Positions 1 to 5,949 of a stretch of DNA of 6,755 bases are shown here, in pieces; positions within the stretch are counted from its first letter, which is position 1, and each line of letters begins with the position of its first letter. The position numbers and the translations under genes are program-made. The stretch spans positions 15,328 through 22,082 of the forward strand of contig DDFA01000098.1 in NCBI GenBank assembly GCA_002336975.1, read 5' to 3'. The notes under the pieces were generated by a model. That model worked only from the letters and a program-made list of their open reading frames with translations. It ran no database searches and was not told the DNA's origin. This DNA comes from Phyllobacteriaceae bacterium UBA1940 (GTDB lineage: Bacteria > Pseudomonadota > Alphaproteobacteria > Rhizobiales > Rhizobiaceae).

Positions 1-619
1 GATAGACCTCGTCCTTGCCGAACGCCGCCTTGGCCTCGCGCTTGCCCTCCATCACCTCGCGCAGCAGGTCGGCCTCGGCGCGGATCGCGCGCATGCCTCG
101 GCCGCCGCCGCCCCATGACGCCTTCAGCATCAGCGGGTATCCGATTTCGGCGGCGAGCCTTTTGATCTCGGCCGGATCGTCGGGCAGCGGATCGGTGGCC
201 GGGATCACCGGCACCCCCACCTCGATGGCGAGGTTGCGCGCCGCGACCTTGTTGCCCAGCCGCCGCATCGTCTCGGGCTTCGGGCCAATGAAGGTTATGT
301 TGTTTTCGGCGCAGGCCTCGGCGAATTCCGGGCTTTCCGACAACAGGCCGTAGCCGGGGTGGATGGCGTCCGCGCCCGACAGTTTGGCGACGCGGATGAT
401 CTCCTCGATCGACAGATAGGCTTCGATCGGCCCCATATCCTTGGCGAGCCACGGGCCGCGCCCGACCTGGTAGCTCTCGTCGGCCTTGAACCGGTGCAGC
501 GAATATTTGTCCTCTTCGGCCCAGATCGCCACGGTTTTGATACCGAGCTCGTTGGCCGCCCGGAACACCCGGATTGCGATTTCTGAACGGTTTGCGACGA
601 GGATCTTCTTGATGGGCAC
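1..619 (-). CDS. pyc: Pyruvate carboxylase, N-terminal part (biotin carboxylase domain), runs off window
   Basis: Pyruvate carboxylase is a biotin enzyme that makes oxaloacetate from pyruvate, bicarbonate and ATP, refilling the TCA cycle in the cytoplasm. The 206 residues visible belong to the biotin carboxylase domain. They start MPIKKILVANRSEIAIRVFR, followed by a Pyc-type 'WAEEDKYSLHRFKADESYQVGRGP' region, 'HPGYGLLSE' near residue 107, 'FIGPKPETMRRLGNKVAARN' opening the ATP-grasp part, and the glycine-rich ATP loop 'KASWGGGGRGMR' near residues 167-178. 'ANRSEIAIRVFRAANELG', the HRFKADE segment and 'ASWGGGG' separate it from AccC of acetyl-CoA carboxylase, which has ANRGEIALRI and ASGGGGG. 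The start is GTG at 619-617, chosen because the family N-terminus begins exactly there and a GAGG Shine-Dalgarno lies 7 bases upstream. Rhizobial Pyc is about 1150 residues, so under a fifth is present; carboxyltransferase and biotin carrier domains are outside. It lies beyond the livK terminator and is probably transcribed separately from the transporter. Confidence 0.95.
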   Translation of the reverse strand, partial: MPIKKILVANRSEIAIRVFRAANELGIKTVAIWAEEDKYSLHRFKADESYQVGRGPWLAKDMGPIEAYLSIEEIIRVAKLSGADAIHPGYGLLSESPEFAEACAENNITFIGPKPETMRRLGNKVAARNLAIEVGVPVIPATDPLPDDPAEIKRLAAEIGYPLMLKASWGGGGRGMRAIRAEADLLREVMEGKREAKAAFGKDEVY

Positions 620-626
620 GCGGCAA

Positions 627-630
627 CCTC
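627..630 (-). promoter_or_regulatory. pyc ribosome binding site
   Basis: The minus strand reads TGAGGTTGCCGC immediately before the GTG codon. GAGG with a 7-base spacer fits a Shine-Dalgarno site and supports GTG rather than ATG as the pyc start; there is no in-frame ATG nearby that would keep the conserved N-terminus. Confidence 0.7.
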
Positions 631-655
631 AGGCGTCACAATGTCGGATACCGGC

Positions 656-683
656 TGTGTAGCGTGTTTTTTGTGCAGTGCAA
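656..683 (-). promoter_or_regulatory. Candidate sigma70-type promoter for pyc
   Basis: Reading the minus strand, TTGCAC (683-678) is followed after 16 bases by TACACA (661-656), with an A-rich spacer. This is a plausible -35/-10 pair and would place the transcript start near 649, leaving a leader of about 30 bases before the GTG. It lies downstream of the livK terminator, where a separate pyc promoter is expected. The -10 match is weak, so this is a candidate only. Confidence 0.35.
671..682 (-). promoter_or_regulatory. TGCACTGCACAA element, possible PhaR/AniA operator
   Basis: The minus strand reads TGCACTGCACAA, two TGCA blocks around a single C followed by CAA. It overlaps the proposed -35 box of pyc, a position suited to repression. 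From memory, PhaR (AniA), the alphaproteobacterial regulator that senses polyhydroxybutyrate status, binds TGC/GCA-rich sites, and a consensus of the form TGCRNYGCASMA has been described in Bradyrhizobium; this site fits that pattern at every position. The regulator assignment is inference; a short motif can occur by chance. Confidence 0.35.
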
Positions 684-711
684 ACATTTATGGCAGAGCG
701 CCGTCGAATGC

Positions 712-723
712 GGCGCCGGCGCC
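712..723. repeat. Perfect GC palindrome after the livK terminator
   Basis: GGCGCCGGCGCC is a perfect 12-base palindrome directly after the T-rich tail of the livK terminator. Its outer half can instead pair with GCGCCG at 698-703 across a 7-base loop. It may be a back-up hairpin for termination or simply a GC-rich coincidence; no function is shown by the sequence. Confidence 0.3.
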
Positions 724-759
724 AAACAAGAACGCCCGGCGGTCTCCCGCCGGGCGTTC
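724..759 (-). terminator. Intrinsic terminator of livK
   Basis: Arms at 730-742 and 747-759 form a perfect 13-bp, very GC-rich stem (GAACGCCCGGCGG against CCGCCGGGCGTTC) with a 4-base loop. On the minus strand the stem is followed by TTGTTT (729-724), so it works in the direction of livK transcription. It starts 21 bases after the livK stop codon, the expected place for a Rho-independent terminator closing the transporter cluster and insulating pyc. Confidence 0.88.
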
Positions 760-780
760 GCAGAACCGGAAAAGCCGGTC

Positions 781-1896
781 TTAGTTTTCGATGTAGGTGT
801 ACTTGCCGTCGTCACCCTTCTTCCACGTGTACATCACGTAGTCCGGACGGGTGATGTCGCCCTTGGCGTCGAAGCTGAGTTCGCCGATCGCGGTCGCGAA
901 CGGGCCCTGCGCCTTGGTGGCTTCGGCGACCTTCTGAGGGTCGTTGTTGCCGGCCTTGGCGGCGGCGCCGGCGATCACCTGCACGGCAGCGTAGGAATAC
1001 AGCGTGTAGGCTTCCGGCTCGAAGCCGCCGTCGCGGAACTTCTTGACGAGGTCGGCCGAGGCCGGGTTCTTGCGCGGATCCGGAGCGAACGTCATCAGCG
1101 TGCCGTTGACAGCGTCGCCGGCGATCGAGGCGAGCTCGTTCGAGACGATGCCGTCGCCCGACATGAAGGTCGCCTTCAGGCCCTGGTCGGCCAGCTGGCG
1201 CATCATCAGGCCGGCTTCGGTGTGCAGGCCGCCGTAGTAGACAACCGTCACGCCGGCTTCCTTCATCTTGGCGATCAGGGCCGCGAAGTCCTTGTCGCCG
1301 ATGTTGATGCCTTCATACATGACTTCCGTCACGCCGGCGGCGTTGGCAGCCTTCTTGGTCTCGTCGGCGAGGCCCTGGCCGTAAGGCGTCTTGTCATGGA
1401 TGATGGCGACCTTGCCGTCCTTGAAGTGAGCGGCGATGTAGTCGCCGGCGACCTTGCCCTGCTGGTCGTCACGGCCGCAGGTGCGGAACGTGTTCCACAG
1501 ACCGCGCTCGGTGTATTTCGGGTTGGTCGAGGCGGGCGTGATCTCCATGATGCCGTTTTCGGCATAGACTTCCGACGCCGGGATCGAGACGCCCGAGTTG
1601 AAGTGGCCGACCACGAACTTGACGCCGTCGGCGACGAACTTGTTCGCAACCGAAACGCCCTGGGTCGGATCGGAGACGTCGTCGCCGATCACGATCTTGA
1701 TCTTCTCGCCATTGATGCCGCCAGCGGCATTGATGTCGGCAGCGGCCTGCTCGGCGCCTTTCTGGAGCTGAGCGCCAAACGCTGCGTTCGGGCCGGTGAT
1801 CGGGCCGGCGACGCCGATCAGGATGTCCGCCCAGGCGCTGCCCGAGAACGCGAGAACCGCGGTCATGGCAACGGCGGACAACAGAGATTTCTTCAT
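781..1896 (-). CDS. livK: LivK: periplasmic branched-chain amino acid-binding protein
   Basis: This is the solute-binding subunit of the LIV-type importer (type I periplasmic binding fold, Peripla_BP_6 family); it captures the substrate in the periplasm and delivers it to LivH/LivM. The precursor is 371 residues. Residues 1-23 form a Sec signal peptide: Lys-Lys, a hydrophobic core, then SAWA with cleavage before Asp24. The mature protein opens [18 protein letters not shown] and has the family segments GDDVSDPTQ (71-79), [14 protein letters not shown] (95-108), ITPASTNP (119-126), TPYGQG (170-175) and [10 protein letters not shown] (220-229). The start is ATG at 1896; reading from an in-frame ATG at 1956 would put 20 extra residues before the signal peptide, and GGGAG lies 7 bases before ATG 1896. 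The two cysteines that form a disulfide in E. coli LivJ/LivK are Ser75 and Asn100 here; the only cysteine is Cys140. Exact specificity (Leu/Ile/Val or broader) cannot be read from the sequence. Confidence 0.95.
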   Translation of the reverse strand: MKKSLLSAVAMTAVLAFSGSAWADILIGVAGPITGPNAAFGAQLQKGAEQAAADINAAGGINGEKIKIVIGDDVSDPTQGVSVANKFVADGVKFVVGHFNSGVSIPASEVYAENGIMEITPASTNPKYTERGLWNTFRTCGRDDQQGKVAGDYIAAHFKDGKVAIIHDKTPYGQGLADETKKAANAAGVTEVMYEGINIGDKDFAALIAKMKEAGVTVVYYGGLHTEAGLMMRQLADQGLKATFMSGDGIVSNELASIAGDAVNGTLMTFAPDPRKNPASADLVKKFRDGGFEPEAYTLYSYAAVQVIAGAAAKAGNNDPQKVAEATKAQGPFATAIGELSFDAKGDITRPDYVMYTWKKGDDGKYTYIEN

Positions 1897-1903
1897 CGAG
1901 ATG

Positions 1904-1908
1904 CTCCC
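1904..1908 (-). promoter_or_regulatory. livK ribosome binding site
   Basis: GGGAG on the minus strand, 7 bases before ATG 1896. It fixes the livK start at the signal-peptide methionine rather than the upstream in-frame ATG at 1956. Confidence 0.75.
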
Positions 1909-1923
1909 ATCATTCAAAGGCAG

Positions 1924-1937
1924 GCAGTGGAAACTGC
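1924..1937. repeat. Small hairpin in the livK leader
   Basis: GCAGT and ACTGC are perfectly complementary around a 4-base loop (GGAA on plus, TTCC on minus), 27 bases upstream of the livK ATG. It is short but close to the ribosome binding site. Confidence 0.35.
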
Positions 1938-1940
1938 TTC

Positions 1941-1970
1941 TTCTTGCGATGCCCACCTATAATCGCAGAA
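1941..1970. repeat. Inverted repeat in the livK upstream region
   Basis: TTCTTGCGAT (1941-1950) pairs with ATCGCAGAA (1962-1970), with one bulged T and an 11-base loop. It could be an RNA hairpin in the leader or a dimeric regulator's site. No known operator is recognised. Confidence 0.4.
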
Positions 1971-2002
1971 TGCGCACTTTGCCGATTTTCCAGCACTTGT
2001 CA

Positions 2003-2025
2003 CGCCGATTCGTATGAATCAGGCG
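2003..2025. repeat. Inverted repeat downstream of the small membrane protein gene
   Basis: CGCCGATTC (2003-2011) pairs with GAATC-A-GGCG (2016-2025) around the loop GTAT: nine base pairs with one bulged A. It begins 27 bases after the stop codon of the small membrane protein gene, in the direction of transcription. No U-tract follows, so it may be an mRNA 3'-end-stabilising hairpin, a partial terminator or an operator. Confidence 0.45.
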
Positions 2026-2051
2026 CAATGGTGAACGTGCGGGACCGGCTT

Positions 2052-2396
2052 TTACTTCTCCTTCCAGCCGAGAGGAGATGTCTGTTCATAGAGCCAGCTG
2101 TATTGCGTGACCATTTGCTTGGTCCGGGTATAGCGGTAGCCGAGAAAGCCGAGCGCCAAGAGTATGATGGTGTCGACGGCGTAATATTGCAGCGTGAACA
2201 TCGTGCCATCGAACAGCGCGTGATGGATGAACCGCACGGCGACGCCGAGCAGCAACAGGAAGCCCACCAGCGACAAGATCGGCCGCCAGGTCTGGGCGCA
2301 GGCCCTGCCGGTCATCCAGGCCGCCCAGCCGCCAAGGATGACGGTGACGAAGGCGAACTGCAGAACGTTGGCCTCTTCGTAGAGAATGCCGTGCAT
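2052..2396 (-). CDS. Small three-helix membrane protein, DUF6867-like, liv-cluster associated
   Basis: A 114-residue protein of unknown function. It opens MHGILYEEANVLQFAFVTVI and has three likely membrane helices at about 11-28, 40-57 and 72-88, with a basic loop (TGRACAQTWRP) between the first two. A soluble tail follows with the motif MVTQYSWLYEQTSPLGWKEK. From memory this matches the uncharacterised DUF6867 family, found next to liv genes in rhizobia. The gene is real by three signs: a strong GGGAGGAG ribosome site (2410-2403) 6 bases before ATG, a 23-bp gap after livF, and a hydrophobic pattern unlike the translations of other frames here. Sitting between livF and livK suggests an accessory role with the importer in the inner membrane, but nothing in the sequence shows what it does. 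Confidence 0.85.
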   Translation of the reverse strand: MHGILYEEANVLQFAFVTVILGGWAAWMTGRACAQTWRPILSLVGFLLLLGVAVRFIHHALFDGTMFTLQYYAVDTIILLALGFLGYRYTRTKQMVTQYSWLYEQTSPLGWKEK

Positions 2397-2402
2397 CGAA
2401 AT

Positions 2403-2410
2403 CTCCTCCC
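2403..2410 (-). promoter_or_regulatory. Ribosome binding site of the small membrane protein gene
   Basis: GGGAGGAG on the minus strand, ending 6 bases before ATG 2396. It is the strongest Shine-Dalgarno in the window and the main reason, with the hydrophobic protein pattern, to accept this small gene. Confidence 0.75.
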
Positions 2411-2419
2411 TGTCCGCCG

Positions 2420-3148
2420 TCAGTGCCTGCCGCCTTCGAGATAGGCTGCGCGCACCTCCGGATTGGCGAGCAGGTCGGCGCCCGATCCGGACATGGTGAT
2501 GTTGCCGTTGACCATCACATAGCCGCGCGTCGCCAGCCGCAGCGCGCCGAAAGCGTTCTGCTCGACCAGGAACACGGTCAGCCCCTCCTCCTTGTTCAGC
2601 AGCTTGATGGCCTCGAAGATCTGCTTGACGATCAGTGGCGCAAGGCCGAGCGACGGCTCGTCGAGCAGCAGCAGCTTGGGCCGCGCCATCAGCGCGCGGC
2701 CGATCGACAACATCTGCTGCTCGCCGCCCGACAAGGTGCCGGCGCGCTGGGCGATGCGTTCCTTGAGGCGCGGGAAAAGCGCGAACACCTTTTCGACGTC
2801 CTCGTCGAAATACTTCAGATTGTCGAGGCTCGCGCCCATCTGCAGGTTTTCGTTCACGCTCATGCGCGGGAAAATGCGACGGCCTTCCGGCGACTGGGCG
2901 ATGCGCAGCCGGGCGATCTCGTGGCTCGGCATCGCCGAGATGTCGACGCCGTCGAACACGATCTTTCCAACCTTGGCGCGCGGCGCGCCGAAGATCGTCA
3001 TCATCAGGGTCGACTTGCCGGCGCCGTTGGCGCCGATCAGCGCGACGATCTCGCCGCGATTGACCTCCAGCGTCACGCCGCTCAGCGCGCGGATATTGCC
3101 GTAATAGGTTTCAACGCCCTCGACCGAGAGCAGCGGTTGCGCCTGCAT
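2420..3148 (-). CDS. livF: LivF: branched-chain amino acid ABC transporter ATPase
   Basis: One of the two ATP-hydrolysing subunits on the cytoplasmic face of the importer, 242 residues, a normal LivF length. Visible motifs are Walker A GANGAGKS (39-46), SPEGRRIFPRMSVNENL (86-102, typical of LivF after the Q-loop), signature LSGGEQQ (139-145) and Walker B LLLLDEPSLGL (159-169). The usual H-loop histidine is Gln197 in LVEQN, normal for LivF, in contrast to IEHD of LivG. The C-terminus AAYLEGGRH is also LivF-like. Its ATG (3148-3146) shares one base with the livG stop in TGATG, and the purine-rich GGGAGGG ribosome site lies inside the last livG codons, so translation is probably coupled to livG. 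The intact DEP box and signature suggest an active enzyme. Confidence 0.96.
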   Translation of the reverse strand: MQAQPLLSVEGVETYYGNIRALSGVTLEVNRGEIVALIGANGAGKSTLMMTIFGAPRAKVGKIVFDGVDISAMPSHEIARLRIAQSPEGRRIFPRMSVNENLQMGASLDNLKYFDEDVEKVFALFPRLKERIAQRAGTLSGGEQQMLSIGRALMARPKLLLLDEPSLGLAPLIVKQIFEAIKLLNKEEGLTVFLVEQNAFGALRLATRGYVMVNGNITMSGSGADLLANPEVRAAYLEGGRH

Positions 3149-4551
3149 CAGCCGCGCCCTCCCTTCTTGGCGGCCGCGCCCTTGCCGGTGGCAAGCTGCC
3201 TGGCCTGACCCTTCCAGTCCTCCCGGTCGATGCGACCGTCGAACTCGAGATATTTTTCAGCGTTGACGATGTCGGCACGTTTCCACGCCGCGATCTGGGC
3301 GAACGTCGTCACGCCGTGATCGCGCAGCTTGCGCGCGTTGACCGGGCCGATGCCCTTGATCAGCGTCAGATCGTCCGGCTTGGCGGCTGCGACGGGTTTG
3401 GCGGCGCCAGGAGCCGGCTTGGCTCCGGCCTTCGCCGCCGGTTTGGCGGCAGGCGCGTCGACCAGCTTCGCCGCCTTGGGCGCGGGCTTTGCGGCGGCGC
3501 GCTTGGTCGTCTTCCTGGCGGCGGGTTTGGCCGCGGCGGGCTTGGTCGACGGCTTGATCCAGTCCGCCTTGTATGCGCCGTCCGAGACCGAAACCAGGCC
3601 CTCGTCAGGGTGTTCGATCGTGTCCATGACCAGACCCGCCATCATCGACGATGACGGCGACGGCCCGTGTTCGGGATCGGGCGTGCCGTCGAGTTGCTCT
3701 ATGACATGGCCGTCGCCGACCTCGACCAGCACGTCGCTGATCTCCTCGTCATCAACGCCAAGATAGGCGGCGATGACCTTCGGATCGCTCTTCACATGCG
3801 CCGGATCGCCGTCGGAAATCTTGCGGCCGTATTCGAGCACAACCACGTGGTCGGAAATCTGCATGACCACCGACATGTCGTGCTCGATCAGCAGGATCGA
3901 GGTGCCAGTGCCCTTGATGTAGTTGAGCAGCGAATTCAGCGCCAGCGACTCTTTCGGGTTGAGGCCAGCCGCCGGCTCGTCGAGGCACAGCAGTTCCGGC
4001 TTGGTGCACATGGCGCGGGCGATTTCCAGCCGCCGCTGCGCGCCATAGGACAGATCGCCCGCCGGATCGTCGGCGCGATCCATCAGGTCGGCCTTTTCCA
4101 GCCAGTGCACGGCGAGGTCGCGCGCCGCCTTGTTCGCCTTCTTGTAACCGCCGCCGCCCAGCAGCCCGAGCACGGTGAAGCCGGAGGCCTTTTGCAGCGC
4201 ATTGTGCTGGGCCACCAGCAGGTTCTCGAAGACCGTCATGCCCGAGAACAGCCGGATGTTCTGGAAGGTTCGCGCCACATGCGCCTTGGCCGGGATCTGG
4301 AAGTCGGGCAGGCGCTCGAGCAGGAATTTCGAACCGTCTTTCGACGTCATCGTGATCATGCCTTCTGACGGCTTGTAGAAGCCGGTAATGCAGTTGAACA
4401 CGGTTGTCTTGCCGGCGCCGTTGGGGCCGATCAGCGCGGTGATTTCGCCGCGCCGCGCCTCGAACGACAGGTCGCCGACGGCGATCAGGCCGCCGAATTT
4501 CATCGACAGGTGCTCGACCTTGAGGATCGGATCTTTGACTGCGGTATTCAT
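3148..4551 (-). CDS. livG: LivG: branched-chain amino acid ABC transporter ATPase with long C-terminal extension
   Basis: The second ATPase subunit of the importer, 467 residues against about 255 in E. coli. Residues 1-265 form a complete LivG ABC domain: Walker A GPNGAGKT (42-49), Q-loop Gln97 in TFQNIRLF, signature LSYGAQRR (167-174), Walker [14 protein letters not shown] (187-199), H-loop His224 in LIEHD, and the branched-chain-transporter C-terminal motif [21 protein letters not shown] (245-265). Three further parts follow: an acidic, Ser/Pro-containing stretch (about 266-330), a low-complexity Ala/Lys/Pro linker (about 333-392), and a compact domain (393-454) with [11 protein letters not shown], an [18 protein letters not shown] helix pair and a [12 protein letters not shown] end. 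That domain resembles the helix-hairpin-helix-like C-terminal domains found on some rhizobial NuoE and ribosomal L21 proteins. The reading frame is continuous and ends in a TGATG overlap with livF; the start overlaps the livM stop the same way. Role of the tail unknown. Confidence 0.95.
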   Translation of the reverse strand: MNTAVKDPILKVEHLSMKFGGLIAVGDLSFEARRGEITALIGPNGAGKTTVFNCITGFYKPSEGMITMTSKDGSKFLLERLPDFQIPAKAHVARTFQNIRLFSGMTVFENLLVAQHNALQKASGFTVLGLLGGGGYKKANKAARDLAVHWLEKADLMDRADDPAGDLSYGAQRRLEIARAMCTKPELLCLDEPAAGLNPKESLALNSLLNYIKGTGTSILLIEHDMSVVMQISDHVVVLEYGRKISDGDPAHVKSDPKVIAAYLGVDDEEISDVLVEVGDGHVIEQLDGTPDPEHGPSPSSSMMAGLVMDTIEHPDEGLVSVSDGAYKADWIKPSTKPAAAKPAARKTTKRAAAKPAPKAAKLVDAPAAKPAAKAGAKPAPGAAKPVAAAKPDDLTLIKGIGPVNARKLRDHGVTTFAQIAAWKRADIVNAEKYLEFDGRIDREDWKGQARQLATGKGAAAKKGGRG

Positions 4552-5945
4552 CAGCCGTGTCCTTCCTTGGTGAAGTCGCCCGAGACAGCTTTTCGCTCCT
4601 TGAGGAACGCAGTGGGTTCGCGGCTGCCGACGAAACCTCGCGGCTTCCAGACCATCACGACAACCATGGCGAGCCCGAACAGCAGCATGCGGTAGAGTTC
4701 AGGCGTAAAGTCCTGCCCGAAGACCGCCTTCAGGAAGGTCATTTCACGAAGCATTTCCATGCCGCCGATCATCACCAGCGCCGCGACCGCGATGCCGACC
4801 AGCGAGCCCATGCCGCCCAGAACCACGATCGCCAGGATGATGGCCGATTGCAGGAACACGAAGCTCTCCGGATTGATAAAACCCTGGCGCGCGGCGAAGA
4901 ACGAGCCGGCGAAGCCGCCGAACATCGCGCCGATGGCGAACGCCGTGAGCTTGGTGTTGGTTGTGTTGATGCCGAGCGACCGGCAGGCGATCTCGTCCTC
5001 GCGCAACGCCTCCCAGGCGCGCCCGACCGGCATGCGCCGCAGCCGGATGGTGACGAAGGCGGTGACCAGCGCCATGATCAGGATCAGGTAGTAGAGGAAG
5101 ATCTTGTAGTAGACGCCCGACGTCGGCAGGTCGAACACCTTGCCGATATAGAATGGCGACGACACGTCGAAATCGAAAAAGCCGAAGAAGGTGATCTTCG
5201 GGATGCCCGAGATGCCGGCGGAGCCGTTGGTCACCTCGCGCCAGTTGATCAGCACCAGACGGATGATTTCACCGAACGCCAGCGTCACGATGGCGAGGTA
5301 GTCGCCTCTGAGCCGCAGCACCGGGAAGCCGAGCATGACGCCCCACATCGCCGCCATCGCGCCCGCCGCCGGCAGCAGCAGCCAGAACGACCAGCCCAGT
5401 TCGGTGCCCAGCAGCGCATAGGTGTAGGCGCCAACCGCGTAGAAGGCGACGTAGCCGAGGTCGAGCAGGCCGGCGAGACCGATGACGATGTTCAGGCCCC
5501 AGGCCAGCATCACGTAGATCAGCACCTGGATGCCGAAATTGTCGACCCATTTGAGCGAGCCTTGCAGGCCGAAGATCCACACTGACAGCGCCGGGAACAG
5601 GAACATCAGCACGATCGCGATCTTGGTGAAGTTGCGGCGCAGGAACGACGGCTCGCCGGCCGCGACGCCCTTCGACGCCGCCTTGGCGGCGCGATTGCGT
5701 TCGACTGCCGGCCAGATGAACGCGGAGAACACGAAGCGGCCGAGCGCCACCAGGATCACCACCGTCGCCAGCAGACCCCAGCGCGGCACCAGGATCAGTT
5801 CGTTGCGGATGTTCTGGTCGGTTCGCAGGCCGATGATCAGGCAGAACATGCCGAGCGCGATCAGGCCGGCGTAGAACGCCTCCTTCATCGCGTCGGCGAT
5901 GACATTGTCCTGCTGGCGGCCGGCTGCGGAGTTGGGTGTCGCCAT
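4551..5945 (-). CDS. livM: LivM: branched-chain amino acid ABC transporter permease
   Basis: An inner-membrane permease subunit that pairs with LivH to form the translocation path. At 464 residues it resembles the long enterobacterial LivM, which also has an extra N-terminal membrane region (DUF3382-type). Residues about 21-40 and 57-78 form two hydrophobic helices of that region; a basic linker (81-105) precedes the core. The core runs from about 108 to 436 with a helix at 108-127, [24 protein letters not shown] (151-174), [21 protein letters not shown] (210-230) and [10 protein letters not shown] (240-249). The cytoplasmic coupling loop is [23 protein letters not shown] (311-333), the segment that contacts the ATPases, and GGMGSLVG (377-384) follows in a later helix. 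The ATG at 5945 is 4 bases after the livH stop; its ribosome site (GGAGAAGG) overlaps the end of livH, implying coupled translation. Confidence 0.95.
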   Translation of the reverse strand: MATPNSAAGRQQDNVIADAMKEAFYAGLIALGMFCLIIGLRTDQNIRNELILVPRWGLLATVVILVALGRFVFSAFIWPAVERNRAAKAASKGVAAGEPSFLRRNFTKIAIVLMFLFPALSVWIFGLQGSLKWVDNFGIQVLIYVMLAWGLNIVIGLAGLLDLGYVAFYAVGAYTYALLGTELGWSFWLLLPAAGAMAAMWGVMLGFPVLRLRGDYLAIVTLAFGEIIRLVLINWREVTNGSAGISGIPKITFFGFFDFDVSSPFYIGKVFDLPTSGVYYKIFLYYLILIMALVTAFVTIRLRRMPVGRAWEALREDEIACRSLGINTTNTKLTAFAIGAMFGGFAGSFFAARQGFINPESFVFLQSAIILAIVVLGGMGSLVGIAVAALVMIGGMEMLREMTFLKAVFGQDFTPELYRMLLFGLAMVVVMVWKPRGFVGSREPTAFLKERKAVSGDFTKEGHG

Positions 5946-5949
5946 GATC

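Larger units (their letters stand above)
1897..2051 (-). other. Structured 155-bp spacer upstream of livK
   Basis: This is the only sizeable gap inside the transporter cluster. It holds three inverted repeats, in transcription order: 2025-2003, 1970-1941 and 1937-1924. An AT-richer TTATAGG lies at 1963-1957 but has no convincing -35 partner, so I do not call a promoter. No T-run follows any of the hairpins, so none is a standard intrinsic terminator. Independent or boosted expression of the binding protein relative to the membrane subunits is common in such operons and would fit here, but that is inference. Confidence 0.5.

Noticed and set aside
1894..1956. Upstream ATG at 1956 as the livK start
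   Set aside because: It would add 20 residues before a textbook signal peptide, and the Shine-Dalgarno sits before the ATG at 1896.
664..1962. 432-codon open frame on the plus strand opposite livK
   Set aside because: Its translation is rich in Arg, Val, Asp and His with no recognisable domain, and it lies antisense to a clear livK with signal peptide and family motifs. Long antisense frames are expected at this GC content.
1957..1963. TTATAGG as the -10 box of a livK promoter
   Set aside because: No acceptable -35 hexamer is found 16-18 bases upstream; the call would rest on one weak element.
2003..2025. Hairpin as an intrinsic terminator before livK
   Set aside because: The minus-strand sequence after the stem is TGACAAGTGC, with no T-run, so it does not meet the standard criteria.
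2555..2560. Missing H-loop histidine in LivF (Gln197)
   Set aside because: LVEQN is the normal sequence at this place in LivF proteins, so it is not a sign of inactivation.
3148..3760. LivG tail as a frameshift or run-on into a neighbouring broken gene
   Set aside because: The frame is open throughout, the terminal domain has a coherent pattern, and the TGATG junction with livF is intact.
4557..5585. 342-codon plus-strand frame opposite livM
   Set aside because: Composition (Gln/His/Arg/Asp-rich, no hydrophobic core) is typical of the mirror of a membrane protein gene; livM is unambiguous on the other strand.
5630..5945. Extra N-terminal membrane region of LivM as a novel fusion
   Set aside because: Long LivM proteins, including that of E. 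coli, carry a comparable N-terminal region.
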